Shown here piece after piece: positions 8,953 through 18,785 of a stretch of DNA of 64,000 bases (positions are counted from its first letter, which is position 1; each line of letters opens with the position of its first letter). Origin of the DNA: Streptomyces sp. NBC_01717. Lineage in GTDB: Bacteria > Actinomycetota > Actinomycetes > Streptomycetales > Streptomycetaceae. Made by a program: the position numbers and the translations under genes. Below the pieces are notes generated by a model. That model was not told the DNA's origin, searched no databases, and worked only from the letters and a program-made list of their open reading frames with translations. The stretch lies in assembly GCF_036248255.1 (NCBI RefSeq), contig NZ_CP109178.1, positions 4,340,001 through 4,404,000 of the forward strand, in the 5' to 3' direction.

Positions 8953-8980
8953 AGGGCGGCGCCCACACGGGTGCCGCCCT
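8953..8980 (+). terminator. terminator of the murQ-PTS operon
   Basis: AGGGCGGC-G-CCC / GGG-T-GCCGCCCT hairpin with a short loop, followed by TTTC, 16 bp after the permease stop. The convergent minus-strand gene ends immediately beyond it. Confidence 0.8.
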
Positions 8981-8981
8981 T

Positions 8982-9545
8982 TCACGCTTCCCCGGCCGCA
9001 GTACGCAGGAACCGCACCAAGTCGTCCACGCTGTAACCGAGTTTCGGCCCACGTTCCGCCGCCATGAGCAGCAACTGACCGACGATCTCGGCACCCCACC
9101 CGTCGCTGCCGTCCGAGGACCACTCCCAGAGCTTCTCGATCCCCAGGTCGGTCATCAGCAGCCCATGCTCGGCCCTTATCTCGGCACACACGTCGGCGAC
9201 GGCGTCAAGCAGCGTGGCCCCGGGGCGCTCACATCTGAGCCCGAAATACGAACCGAGGTCCTCCACTGCGCACCCCTCCGGTGGGTGCGCCCTGATTCCG
9301 TCGTAGCGGGGATCGTTCGCACGGGGATACTCCGCCACCGGGCAGTGGGCCAGCGTGAATCGGTGCCGCCCCGCCGGTAGGGGTTGCGGCGGGCGGTACG
9401 CATCGAGACCGAGGGCCTCGTGCGCCAACGCCGAAGCCTCGTCGTGCGTATCCGCGGTCACGGTGGCCGTCCTGCTGCCGTCATCGGCCACCGCCGTCCA
9501 CCGGCCAGTGGACTCGTCACAGCTGAAACGAATCGAGAGCTCCAT
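8982..9545 (-). CDS. hypothetical protein
   Basis: 187 residues, not recognised. ATG start at 9545 (MELSIRFSCDESTGRW). The N-terminal ~65 residues alternate beta-type segments (AVADDGSRTATVTADTHDEA), and the C-terminal half is helical and acidic with a Trp-rich patch (EKLWEWSSDGSDGWG). No signal peptide or membrane segment is seen. It is convergent with the PTS gene and upstream of small regulator-associated genes. The length and codon usage support a real gene. Confidence 0.65.
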   Translation of the reverse strand: MELSIRFSCDESTGRWTAVADDGSRTATVTADTHDEASALAHEALGLDAYRPPQPLPAGRHRFTLAHCPVAEYPRANDPRYDGIRAHPPEGCAVEDLGSYFGLRCERPGATLLDAVADVCAEIRAEHGLLMTDLGIEKLWEWSSDGSDGWGAEIVGQLLLMAAERGPKLGYSVDDLVRFLRTAAGEA

Positions 9546-9582
9546 ACCTCACCGTCCCATCCACCACCGACAACACCGCGCC

Positions 9583-9819
9583 TCATCTCGGCCACCGCCC
9601 CTTCCGGTTGGCCTCCGTGACCCGCGCCCGCAGCACCACCCCGGGCGGCGCCGGTTGCACCGATTCGGGTGGACAGTCCCACTCCGCCCCACCTCCCGGC
9701 GGCCGCAACTGCACGTACGGTCCGACACAACCCATCACGCGCCCCACGCGCCCGTCCCGCGAGTCCACCGCGTACGTCCCGGGCTCCGGCGTACACGGTT
9801 CGAGTCCCTCACCCGTCAT
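9583..9819 (-). CDS. small conserved Streptomyces protein
   Basis: 78 residues from ATG 9819 (MTGEGLEPCTPEPGTYAVDS), preceded by GGGGAGG at good spacing; a GTG at 9837 is the alternative. The sequence (GRVGRVMGCVGPYVQLRPPGG...EWDCPPESV) resembles a small beta-rich protein commonly found next to XRE-DUF5753/DUF397 genes in Streptomyces. Its function is unknown. The start overlaps the end of the gene at 9809-10060. Confidence 0.75.
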   Translation of the reverse strand: MTGEGLEPCTPEPGTYAVDSRDGRVGRVMGCVGPYVQLRPPGGGAEWDCPPESVQPAPPGVVLRARVTEANRKGRWPR

Positions 9820-10060
9820 GACCGGCCTCCCCGTCACACTTCTTGTCCAGAACGGCGCTCAGCCGCAGCGCCGTGTCGATGTTGCAGCGCCCGAGATCCA
9901 CCAACGGCGCGGGCTCGTTCCCCGCGCACGACACCGGGTCGATCCGCAACGACGGGAGCGTGAGCCCCACACCTTTCAGCCCTTGCCTCAGCGTCTCCAC
10001 CGCGTCCTCCGCCTCCCGCACTCCTCCGGCGGCAACCCGTCGTCGCTCCGTAGTGGTCAT
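9809..10060 (-). CDS. small conserved hypothetical
   Basis: 83 residues from ATG 10060 (MTTTERRRVAAGGVREAEDA). Helical N-terminal half, then SLRIDPVSCAGNEPAPLVDLGRCNIDTALRLSAVLD. It overlaps the next minus-strand gene by 11 bp, so the two are probably translated together. It is divergent from the XRE-DUF5753 regulator. I recognise the neighbourhood pattern (small protein pair facing an XRE/DUF397 pair) but no biochemical function. Confidence 0.7.
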   Translation of the reverse strand: MTTTERRRVAAGGVREAEDAVETLRQGLKGVGLTLPSLRIDPVSCAGNEPAPLVDLGRCNIDTALRLSAVLDKKCDGEAGHDG

Positions 10061-10173
10061 CCTGCACACCTTCCACGCTCGGTAATCGCAATGCCTACCC
10101 AGCGTGTCCGACACGCGGCTAGCCTGGTAGTGGCGCAGGTCCAACAACCGCAGGTGTGTCACAGGGAGTTGCC

Positions 10174-11016
10174 ATGCCGAGCCCCAAGAAGCTCGACCCG
10201 TCCTCGTCTCCACGCGCCCTTCTCGGCGCCGAACTCCGCCACCGGAGGGACAGGGCCGGCCTCTCGCAGGAAGAACTCGGGCTCCCGCTCTTCGTCAGCG
10301 GCTCATTCATCGGCCAACTGGAGTCCGGTACGCGCCGGATGCAGTTGGACCAGGCCCAGAAGTTCGACGAGATCCTGACGACGGACGGGTTCTTCGTACG
10401 GAACTGCGTGGCCCTGAAGAAGTCGAAGTACCCGGACCACTTCGCCGAGGCGGCGGAGGCGGAGGCCGTCGCGAAGACCATCAAGGAGTACGCGCCGCAG
10501 CTGATCCCCGGGTTGTTGCAGACGGAGGCGTACGCGCGCGCGGTCTTCCGGGGCGGACTGCCGACGGCATCGGAGAGCCTGGTCGACGACCGAGTCGCGG
10601 TGAGACTGGAACGGGCACAGCTGCTGTCCGATCCAACAACGCCCCTAGTTTGGGCAGTTCTGGACGAAGCCGTGCTACGCCGAGTGGTCGGCGGACCGGC
10701 AGTGATGGCGGAGGCGCTCAATCACCTCCTGACGCTGACCCATGAACATCGAATCATCGTGCAGGTACTGCCATTCAGTGCGGGTGGACATGCCGCAATG
10801 GCAGGCAGCCTCAAGTTAATGGCGTTCTCGGACGCACCTTCACTCGCCTACCTGGAGAGCCTCGGTTCGGGCCAGCTGCTTGACGATCCAGCCGCCGTCG
10901 CCGAGCACGAACTGACCTACGATCTCCTAGTGGCCAGCGCACTGTCACCCCAGGCGTCCCTGGCCTTGATCGAGTCGGTGGCGGAGGATTACGCCCATGA
11001 AGCCCAGCAGCTCTGA
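10174..11016 (+). CDS. XRE family regulator with DUF5753 domain
   Basis: 280 residues. The N-terminal helix-turn-helix (about 15-70; AGLSQEELGLPLFVSGSFIGQLESG) is followed by the DUF5753 domain (about 95-275; YAPQLIPGLLQTEAYARAVF; LRRVVGGPAVMAEAL). The family includes developmental regulators that pair with a DUF397 protein. ATG 10174 is chosen because GGGAG lies seven bases upstream. A rare TTA leucine codon at 10816-10818 would make translation depend on the bldA tRNA. The 3' end overlaps the DUF397 gene by 20 bp. Confidence 0.92.
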   Translation: MPSPKKLDPSSSPRALLGAELRHRRDRAGLSQEELGLPLFVSGSFIGQLESGTRRMQLDQAQKFDEILTTDGFFVRNCVALKKSKYPDHFAEAAEAEAVAKTIKEYAPQLIPGLLQTEAYARAVFRGGLPTASESLVDDRVAVRLERAQLLSDPTTPLVWAVLDEAVLRRVVGGPAVMAEALNHLLTLTHEHRIIVQVLPFSAGGHAAMAGSLKLMAFSDAPSLAYLESLGSGQLLDDPAAVAEHELTYDLLVASALSPQASLALIESVAEDYAHEAQQL

Positions 11017-11206
11017 CTACGACCTGGCCACAGCAACCTGGCACAAGTCCTCGTACAGCGACGCAAGCGGCGGCAACTGCCTCGAGGTCGCCGACGGCCA
11101 CCCCGGAGCCGTCCCCGTCCGCGACTCCAAGGTCCCGGACGGCCCGGCGCTCGTCTTCCGTACGGCGGCGTGGTCGTCCTTCGTCGCGAACCTCAAGCGC
11201 ACTTAG
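10997..11206 (+). CDS. DUF397 domain protein
   Basis: 69 residues. Typical DUF397 features: WHKSSYSDASGGNCLEVAD, VPVRDSKVPDGPALVF and the C-terminal W-x-F pattern WSSFVANL. These small proteins are encoded next to XRE-DUF5753 regulators and are thought to modulate them. The start ATG at 10997 lies inside the regulator coding sequence, so translation is coupled. Confidence 0.92.
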   Translation: MKPSSSDYDLATATWHKSSYSDASGGNCLEVADGHPGAVPVRDSKVPDGPALVFRTAAWSSFVANLKRT

Positions 11207-11256
11207 AGCGCGCGCAGGTCCGCTCCTTCGGAGTCAGCCCTCGGACGGCCGCCGGC

Positions 11257-12099
11257 TCAGCCGGTGATGGCGACCGGCGCGTCCCACGCGTCGCGGTCCA
11301 CGGTGATCGTGTAACCGTTCCGCGTCTCCTTGCTGTTGACCATGTACTGGTGGGCGCGGCTGTGGTTGGTGAACTGCGTGGCCCCCCACGGCCAATCCGT
11401 GGTCGTGGTGTTTGCCTTGTCCCACAGGGCGTACCAGAGGTTGCCCGGCAGGTCGGTCTTGTCGGTCGCCGTCGCGATGGCCTTGGCGCTGGAGCTGGTG
11501 AAGCCGTAGTACCCCGCCCGGTAGGTCTTGGCGTGCAGCGTCTTGTCGAAGGCGCGTACGTACGTCAATACCGCTTTGTTGCACGCCGTGTTGGTGATGT
11601 CGTACGACTCCATGTCCAGGTAGATCGGGCTGCCGGCCTTCATGCCCAGGGCCGACGCCTTGGCCACCGCGTCCGCGCCGTCGGTGGCGCCGAGCGAAGC
11701 GGCGGTGGAGGCGGTGAGTTTCTCGGGGCTCGAGCCGGTCTGGCAGCTCGGCTGGGCGCCGACGTACAACGGGATGAGCTTCCAGCCGACCGTGCTGACC
11801 GACTTCACCCAGGATGCGGTGAGGTTGGGCTGACTGCAGCCGCGGTTCTTGCCACCGATGTAGACGGCGGCGGCGCCGTAGAGCCCGCCGTGCCAGGCCT
11901 TCATCGCGGACAGGGAGGGCGCGGCGCAGGTGTCGAAGGCGCGGCCGGTGTACGTCTTCTGCGCGGGCCACGTCGTGGCGGCCATCGAGGTCTGCGCGGC
12001 GATCCCGGTTCCGGCCACCACGGCGGCGCCTGCCGTCGCCCAGGCGATGTAACGGCCCTTCTTCGACATCCGGTGCTTGGACATCCCCACCCCATTCAT
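11257..12099 (-). CDS. secreted DUF1906 (glycoside hydrolase-like) protein
   Basis: 280 residues. A basic N-region (MSKHRMSKKGR) and hydrophobic core (WATAGAAVVAGTGIAA) end at a likely cleavage after MAA, so it is exported. The mature part begins TYTGRAFDTCAAPSLSAMKAWHG, the opening of the DUF1906/Rv2525c-like TIM-barrel domain, with YLDMESYD holding the acidic residues typical of GH25-like folds. A role in peptidoglycan or glycan turnover is inferred. ATG 12099 is used, but an in-frame ATG at 12084 also has G-rich sequence before it. Confidence 0.88.
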   Translation of the reverse strand: MNGVGMSKHRMSKKGRYIAWATAGAAVVAGTGIAAQTSMAATTWPAQKTYTGRAFDTCAAPSLSAMKAWHGGLYGAAAVYIGGKNRGCSQPNLTASWVKSVSTVGWKLIPLYVGAQPSCQTGSSPEKLTASTAASLGATDGADAVAKASALGMKAGSPIYLDMESYDITNTACNKAVLTYVRAFDKTLHAKTYRAGYYGFTSSSAKAIATATDKTDLPGNLWYALWDKANTTTTDWPWGATQFTNHSRAHQYMVNSKETRNGYTITVDRDAWDAPVAITG

Positions 12100-12544
12100 G
12101 ACGCGTCACGGCATGCGTGACGTGCGAACCGAAGACAGTTGAGCCCCCTGACACGACGCCCATCCACCACACCGACGAAAGGTGTGCGACCCACGGCGTC
12201 CGGGGTGGATCGCACCGTAGCCGACGCGACTTTCTCGTCGGGAAACCCCGCACCTTGATCGCCACAAGATTCCCTCAAGTCATGGCAAAACCTGGAGAGT
12301 CCGCGATGTCACGACACGGTCCGCCTCCCCCTTTGGCCGCACTTCGACATGGCTGTACCCGCCGATGGCACAAGCGTGACGTGCGCATGGCCTGTGCGCC
12401 TTTACATCTTCCGTGCACGGGACTCCTGGGCCGCGTGCGCCCCGGAGCTCAAGCCCCGCACTCCGAGCGCTCTTTCAAGGAATGGGTGGAGGGCTTCAAC
12501 CCACCCACCCTCCCCAGCAGGCAATTTCACTCTTCGTGACCGGC

Positions 12545-12574
12545 TTGCCACGCACGGTGCGGACGCTCTAGCGT
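12545..12574 (+). promoter_or_regulatory. candidate promoter of the HTH gene
   Basis: -35 TTGCCA at 12545-12550 and -10 TAGCGT at 12569-12574, separated by 18 bp: a vegetative-type Streptomyces promoter about 75 bp upstream of the ATG. Confidence 0.55.
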
Positions 12575-12588
12575 TCCGAATAACGAAC

Positions 12589-12623
12589 GACCCCTGCCGG
12601 TGCGGGAACACCGAACAGGGGTC
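12589..12623 (+). promoter_or_regulatory. leader hairpin
   Basis: GACCCCTG at 12589-12596 pairs with CAGGGGTC at 12616-12623 in the 5' leader of the HTH gene, enclosing a 19-nt loop. It ends 29 bp before the start codon. It may be an mRNA stability or attenuation structure, or an operator. Confidence 0.4.
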
Positions 12624-12652
12624 TGACCAGCAAGATCGAAAAGAGCGATCCC

Positions 12653-13573
12653 ATGGCTGACAGCCAGCTTAGTGCTGCCTCGTGCGCACCGCACGCACCC
12701 CCGCACAACCCGCACACGCCGCCGCACCCGATGGCCAACCCTGGCTACGGCAAGCGGTCCGCGTCCGCCCAACGTCCGTGTACCGCGCACGACTTCGCAC
12801 ACCTTCCGCCGCGTGAGGCCGCCGTCGCCGCCTATGTCGACCGGCTGCCGGACGGGGCCGACATCTCCGTGAAGACGCTGGCCAAGGTCCTGCCGTACGG
12901 GCAGTGCGCACTGCGGACCGCGCTGAACAACCTCCAGCGGGCCGGGCATCTGCGCCGGGGCAGCGAGCACGTCATCGGCTCGGGCAGCGCGCGCTGGGTG
13001 ACGCGTACGTTCTTCTCCCGCACGCCTCGCGACGACGACTGGTGGGCCGCGTTCACCAGGGGCGACGTACCGCCGGAGCAGCCGCGGCCGACCCGCTCCC
13101 GGGCATTTATCCTGCTGGCCGCACTCGGCCGCACCGCACCCGCGCTGAGCCTGTCATCGACGGACTGCGCAGCGCTGGAGCCGTACGTCACCACGTGGTT
13201 CGACCGGGGCGCCACCGAAGTACAGCTGCTGCACGCACTGACCGACGGGTTGCCGGTCCCGGTGCATCACGCGGCGGCACTGGTCCGCAGCCGCCTGACC
13301 ACCAAGATGCCACCCGAACGGGTCGCTCCGCCCACACCGTCCGCCGCGCTGCGGGTCCTGGAGTGCGCGAAATGCGGCACACCGGGCCGGGCAGAGACGC
13401 TGCCCGGCGGCGAGTGCGGGCCATGCCGGGGTGAGCAGACCTCCGTATCGGCGAGCAGCCGCGGGATCCCGGCTGACGGAGTCAGCGACCGGATGGCCGA
13501 GGTGCGGGCCGCGATGGCCCCCGCCCTAAGAAGCGGTGCGCAATCACGGCCGCGACTCCGTCCGCGCCGATGA
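12653..13573 (+). CDS. helix-turn-helix protein with C-terminal zinc-ribbon-like segment
   Basis: 306 residues. The N-terminal ~30 residues are His/Pro-rich. A winged-helix region follows (about 45-115; DFAHLPPREAAVAAYVDRLP, ISVKTLAKVLPYGQCALRTA), of a type usually annotated MarR-like in Streptomyces. Near the C-terminus a CxxC pair (LECAKCGTPG) and GGECGPC form a probable four-Cys zinc ribbon. Start ATG 12653 follows AAGAG; ATG 12731 (MANPGYGKR) is an alternative closer to homologues. The C-terminal part has a decayed duplicate at 15501-15676. Confidence 0.75.
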   Translation: MADSQLSAASCAPHAPPHNPHTPPHPMANPGYGKRSASAQRPCTAHDFAHLPPREAAVAAYVDRLPDGADISVKTLAKVLPYGQCALRTALNNLQRAGHLRRGSEHVIGSGSARWVTRTFFSRTPRDDDWWAAFTRGDVPPEQPRPTRSRAFILLAALGRTAPALSLSSTDCAALEPYVTTWFDRGATEVQLLHALTDGLPVPVHHAAALVRSRLTTKMPPERVAPPTPSAALRVLECAKCGTPGRAETLPGGECGPCRGEQTSVSASSRGIPADGVSDRMAEVRAAMAPALRSGAQSRPRLRPRR

Positions 13574-13674
13574 GGTCTGGCCCACCCGCTACGGGCCCTG
13601 CTGCCGCGCTCCGAACTCCGAACCCGTAGGCGTTGGCCTGCAGGTGGCTACGCGCCGGGGCGGCCGTGTCACCG

Positions 13675-13710
13675 CAACGGGCCCGACACCGTTCGGTGTC
13701 GGGCCCGTTG
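13675..13710. terminator. perfect bidirectional hairpin terminator
   Basis: A 16-bp perfect stem (CAACGGGCCCGACACC and its complement) with a GTTC loop. It lies between the end of the HTH gene (13573) and the end of the leftward wall-protein gene (13761), so it can serve both converging transcripts. Confidence 0.85.
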
Positions 13711-13760
13711 GGCGGTCAGCGCGTGGGCCGGGGTGCCTGATCGGCACCCCGCCTCACGCG

Positions 13761-15035
13761 TCAGGCGTGGGAGCCGGCCTTGCGACGGCGTGCGACGAAC
13801 ACCGCGCCCGCGCCGATCGCCAGGGCCGCGCCGCTCGTGAGGGCGAGCTGCGACGTCGCGGAGGACGAGCCCGTGGCGGCGAGGCTGCCGCTCACGGGGC
13901 TCGCCGACGCGCCGCCCTGCGGCTTGACGTCCGAAGTGTTCGGCTCGGTCGTGCTCGGCTTGGCGTCGTCGACCTTGCCGGGCTTGCTGCCCGCGGCTGC
14001 GATCAGGAACTCGTAGCCCTCGAGGTCCGGGTTCCCGCCACAGGTGCCGTTGTCGTTGAAGTAGTCACCGGCGACGAAGGTGACGCCGTTGCCCGCCGGG
14101 GCCGAGGCGTCGACCGTGAGGCGCATCTTGACGTCGGCGTGGGCGCCTGCCTTCAGTGGGCTGATGGCGTCCATGTAGTGCTCGTTGTCGACGGTCTTCC
14201 ACGTCGAGGACTCGGCGGACGACCACTGCAGGTGCACCAGGTCGTCGATGTCCTTGAGCCCGCTCTTGTCGGTCGCGTGGACGTAGGCGAACGGAAGTAC
14301 CTCGTCCATCGTCTTCGCGGTGCCGTTGGTCACCCGGAGATTGAAGTTGACCTTCGTGCCGGCGACGACTGTGGACGGCAGACCGGTGACGACCGTGGTG
14401 AGCTTGGCCTCGGGGACGCAGTCCTCGCCGCCCTCACCCGCCTCCTCCTTCGCCTTGGCCAGCGCCTCGTCGGCGGCGGTCTTGTCAGCGAGCGCCGCCT
14501 CGGTGGCCTTCTGCGCCTGGTCCAGCTTCCGGGCCGCGGCGACCCGCTCGTCGTCACGCGCGTCCAGGGCGTCCACGACCTTGGCGTCGGCGGCGACCTT
14601 GACATCGGCGGCGGCTGCGGCGGCGGCTTCCGCCTCGGTGAGAGCCGTCGCCGCCGCGGTCTTCTCCTCCTCGGTGGCCGTCTCCGGGAGGGCGTCGACC
14701 GCCGCCTTGGCGTCGACGACCGCCTGGTCGGCGTTGGTCTTCGCGGTGGCGGCGTCGGCCGCCGCGGCCTGGGCGGCCTTGGCCGCCACAGCCAGCGGAG
14801 AGGTGTCGGACAGGACCGCTTCCAGAGCCGCGTAGGCGGCACTCTCGGCCGCTACGGCGTCGTCGTACACATCCTGCGCTGCGGCGGCGGCCTTTTCCAA
14901 CTCCGCGATGGACGGCTTCTCCTGCGTCTGCGCTGTCGGCCTGTCGTCGGCGAACGCAGGGGTGACCGACAGGAGGAGCGCAGGGGTGGTCACTGCGGCG
15001 GCAACAGCTGTGGCAAGAATCCGGCGAATCTTCAC
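13761..15035 (-). CDS. LAXTG sortase-anchored surface protein
   Basis: 424 residues from GTG 15035, preceded by AAGGG. Signal peptide: KIRRILATAVAAAVTTPALLLS, cut after AFA. Residues ~35-205 are Ala/Glu/Asp/Lys-rich and form a long helical or coiled-coil stalk. A beta-rich domain follows (about 210-345, with one Cys at each end: EDCVPEAKL, NGTCGG). The C-terminus has the Streptomyces sortase signal LAATG (about 385-389), a hydrophobic helix and a RRRK tail. It should be attached covalently to peptidoglycan by a class E sortase. Function unknown; adhesin or wall spacer are options. A longer start at 15092 is less likely. Confidence 0.85.
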   Translation of the reverse strand: MKIRRILATAVAAAVTTPALLLSVTPAFADDRPTAQTQEKPSIAELEKAAAAAQDVYDDAVAAESAAYAALEAVLSDTSPLAVAAKAAQAAAADAATAKTNADQAVVDAKAAVDALPETATEEEKTAAATALTEAEAAAAAAADVKVAADAKVVDALDARDDERVAAARKLDQAQKATEAALADKTAADEALAKAKEEAGEGGEDCVPEAKLTTVVTGLPSTVVAGTKVNFNLRVTNGTAKTMDEVLPFAYVHATDKSGLKDIDDLVHLQWSSAESSTWKTVDNEHYMDAISPLKAGAHADVKMRLTVDASAPAGNGVTFVAGDYFNDNGTCGGNPDLEGYEFLIAAAGSKPGKVDDAKPSTTEPNTSDVKPQGGASASPVSGSLAATGSSSATSQLALTSGAALAIGAGAVFVARRRKAGSHA

Positions 15036-15500
15036 AAGAGCCCTTCGGGGTCCGAAAAGAGAAGAAGGGTCGCAGCGGAATGGGACACGCATATGCGACT
15101 TGAGGCGATCGTATGACCGGGACAGCGGTCGGCCGTCACGAGTTTTTCACCCGCTCCGGCCGGCACCACCACACCGGCACAGACAGAAGAGACGAAAGGG
15201 TGCAGTTGCTTTCACTACCTGCACTTTCGCTGTGATGAATGCCACATGCACCTGGATGCCTCGTCCTACACCTCCGCCGGCGCCCCTGCGCTCACAACCC
15301 GGAAGGACGGCCGCAGAGTTGGGGCGTTTCCATCGAGGAACTCGACAGGGAGGCGATCGAGGCCGCGAAGCAACTCCTGAGCAAGAGACCAGTGGAAGTA
15401 CCCCGGGACCGGCCATCGACCTGCCGCAACGGGGCGGACCGTCCGCAACGCCGCCCGGGCGCGGATGCCGGATTCGCAGGCCTTGAGTCGCGGAGTCCGA
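15036..15500. other. intergenic region with no convincing gene
   Basis: About 465 bp upstream of the wall-protein gene. A plus-strand reading frame contains SIEELDREAIEAAKQLLSKR near 15329-15388, which looks like a helix of a real protein, but it is followed by out-of-character sequence and then by the gene fossil at 15501. I read it as debris. Nothing else is recognised. Confidence 0.4.
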
Positions 15501-15676
15501 GCGCGCTGTTCCGCTGCCGCCCGATCACCGAAATGCCACCCGAACGGCCCGCTCCGCCCACACCGTCCGCCGCGCCGCGGATCCTGGAGTGCGCGAGATG
15601 CGGGGCACCGGGCCGGGCATGGGGCGCCGGGTGGCCGAGGGGTCCGTCACCGGATGGCGGAGATACGCGCTGCGGA
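15501..15676 (+). pseudogene. decayed partial copy of the HTH/zinc-ribbon gene
   Basis: The translated fragment SALFRCRPITEMPPERPAP then PTPSAAPRILECARCGAPG aligns with residues of the 12653-13573 product (AALVRSRLTTKMPPERVAP, PTPSAALRVLECAKCGTPG). After a deletion of roughly 30 codons and a frame change, HRMAEIRAA at 15651-15676 matches DRMAEVRAA near the parent C-terminus. The N-terminal three-quarters is absent and there is no start signal, so this is a relic of a paralogue. Confidence 0.7.
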
Positions 15677-15706
15677 CGGCCATCGATCCGAGAGGGTTAC
15701 GTCCGA

Positions 15707-15742
15707 TTCATAGTGTGTCCATTTCATGGTGCGTCCATGAAA
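15707..15742 (+). repeat. 16-bp tandem repeat and inverted repeat upstream of the phosphatase
   Basis: TTCATAGTGTGTCCAT (15707-15722) is followed directly by TTCATGGTGCGTCCAT (15723-15738), matching at 14 of 16 positions. The second unit also lies within an inverted repeat TTTCATGG-N5-CCATGAAA (15722-15742). Two head-to-tail units before a phosphatase gene suggest an activator site. It is not a good match to the GTTCACC core of PhoP boxes. Confidence 0.5.
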
Positions 15743-15828
15743 AGTTTCCTACCGGCCAGTAGACATGTGACTCGGCCTCACCGAGTGTTGAACGCGTGCA
15801 TGTCAACCTCGACACAGGAGACACCCTC

Positions 15829-16497
15829 ATGAGCCGAAGCCGTACCCGGTTCACCCGTACGGCGGGCGTCGCCGCCGCGGCCGCCGTTCTCGCCCTCGTC
15901 GCGCCCGCCACAGCCGCCCAGGCCGCCCCCGTGTCGTCGCCCACCGCCGGGGCAGTCGCCACGTCCTGGGCCCCCGGCGGCAATGCCGCCATCCTGGGCA
16001 TCGACTACGGCACCTGGCAGCGTGATGTCGCCGCGGTCATCGACGTGGCCCGCCCCTACATCCAACAGCGCATCGCGCAGACCCCCGCGGGCCAGAAACC
16101 GGCGATCGTCCTCGACATCGACAACTCGTCGCTGGAGACGGACTTCCACTACTTCTGGACGTTCCCGACCCCCGCGATCGCCCAGGTCCGTGATCTGGTC
16201 CGGTACGCCGACTCCCAGGGCGTCGCCATCTTCTTCGTCACCGCCCGCCCGGGCATCATCGCCTCGCTGACGCAGCACAACCTCACCGCGGTCGGCTACC
16301 CGGTGACCGGCCTCTACGTCCGCGACCTGCCCGACCTCTTCGACGAAGTCAGCACGTACAAGACCGCCAAGCGTGCCGAGATCGAGGCCCGGGGCTACAC
16401 GATCATCGCCAACATCGGCAACAACGAAAGCGACCTGGTCGGCGGCCACGCCGAGCGGACGTTCAAGCTCCCGGACTACGACGGCAAGCTCTCCTGA
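15829..16497 (+). CDS. secreted HAD-family acid phosphatase
   Basis: 222 residues from ATG 15829, with AGGAG eight bases upstream. Signal peptide with an RTR motif, Ala-rich core and cleavage near AQAAP. The HAD core reads IVLDIDNSSLETD (class B/C acid-phosphatase DxDN nucleophile motif), IFFVTARPG (motif II) and IANIGNNESDLVGG (motif IV), matching the HAD acid phosphatase family. It likely hydrolyses phosphomonoesters outside the cell. It is monocistronic, with a strong terminator downstream and an unusual tandem repeat upstream. Confidence 0.9.
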   Translation: MSRSRTRFTRTAGVAAAAAVLALVAPATAAQAAPVSSPTAGAVATSWAPGGNAAILGIDYGTWQRDVAAVIDVARPYIQQRIAQTPAGQKPAIVLDIDNSSLETDFHYFWTFPTPAIAQVRDLVRYADSQGVAIFFVTARPGIIASLTQHNLTAVGYPVTGLYVRDLPDLFDEVSTYKTAKRAEIEARGYTIIANIGNNESDLVGGHAERTFKLPDYDGKLS

Positions 16498-16530
16498 CCG
16501 CTGACCGGCCGTCACCGCCGCGGACATGGC

Positions 16531-16568
16531 ATCGGCCCCCGGGACCAGTACAGGTCCCGGGGGCCGAT
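16531..16568. terminator. perfect bidirectional hairpin terminator
   Basis: 16-bp perfect stem (ATCGGCCCCCGGGACC and complement), loop AGTACA, between the convergent ends of the acid phosphatase gene and groEL2. Confidence 0.9.
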
Positions 16569-16597
16569 GTGCGACCGAAACTACTGATCCGTCAGGA

Positions 16598-18409
<1,812 letters not shown>

Positions 18410-18508
18410 CGCCCCCGGCGGTTGTGGACAAGGCGTGGACGGGGCGACGGTCCGTGGAATGAGGAATGTCGTGGGGAGGCCACGCGGGTGATGGCCGACG
18501 CGACGCGT

Positions 18509-18542
18509 GAAGGGCCCGTCCCCCTGGGGGTACGGGCCCTTC
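18509..18542 (-). terminator. terminator of the cold-shock gene
   Basis: GAAGGGCCCGT / ACGGGCCCTTC stem continuing into CCCC/GGGG around a short loop, about 35 bp beyond the minus-strand cold-shock stop. Confidence 0.8.
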
Positions 18543-18578
18543 ATGCGTGAGTGGTGTCGTTGGCCGACCGCGCCGAGC

Positions 18579-18785
18579 TCAGCCGACGGCGAGCTTGACC
18601 ATGTCCGCCTGCGGCCCCTTCTGGCCCTGCGAGATCTCGAATTCAACTCGCTGACCCTCTTCGAGGGTGCGGTACCCGTCCATCTGGATCGCGCTGTAGT
18701 GGACGAAAACATCCGCACCACCGTCGACCGCGATGAAGCCGTACCCCTTCTCCGCGTTGAACCACTTGACGGTGCCCTGAGCCAT
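18579..18785 (-). CDS. CspA-family cold-shock protein
   Basis: 67 residues from ATG 18785 ([20 protein letters not shown]). RNP1 (KGYGFI) and RNP2 (VFVHYSAI) nucleic-acid-binding motifs of a single OB-fold are intact. It binds single-stranded RNA or DNA as an RNA chaperone. It lies between groEL2 and the sulfur-carrier gene on the same strand, but hairpin terminators on both sides make it monocistronic. The long upstream region suggests an extended regulated 5' leader. Confidence 0.96.
   Translation of the reverse strand: MAQGTVKWFNAEKGYGFIAVDGGADVFVHYSAIQMDGYRTLEEGQRVEFEISQGQKGPQADMVKLAVG

Larger units (their letters stand above)
12100..12652. other. divergent intergenic region without a gene
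   Basis: 553 bp between DUF1906 (leftward) and the HTH gene (rightward). It holds a candidate promoter and a leader hairpin for the HTH gene (listed separately) and a GGGTGG-rich / CCACCC-rich imperfect inverted repeat near 12485-12518. Short frames here lack codon bias and Shine-Dalgarno sequences. No RNA gene was recognised. Confidence 0.5.

Noticed and set aside
15239..15832. A 197-codon frame as an intact gene
   Set aside because: It strings together unrelated pieces, including the decayed HTH-gene fragment, and has no start signal.
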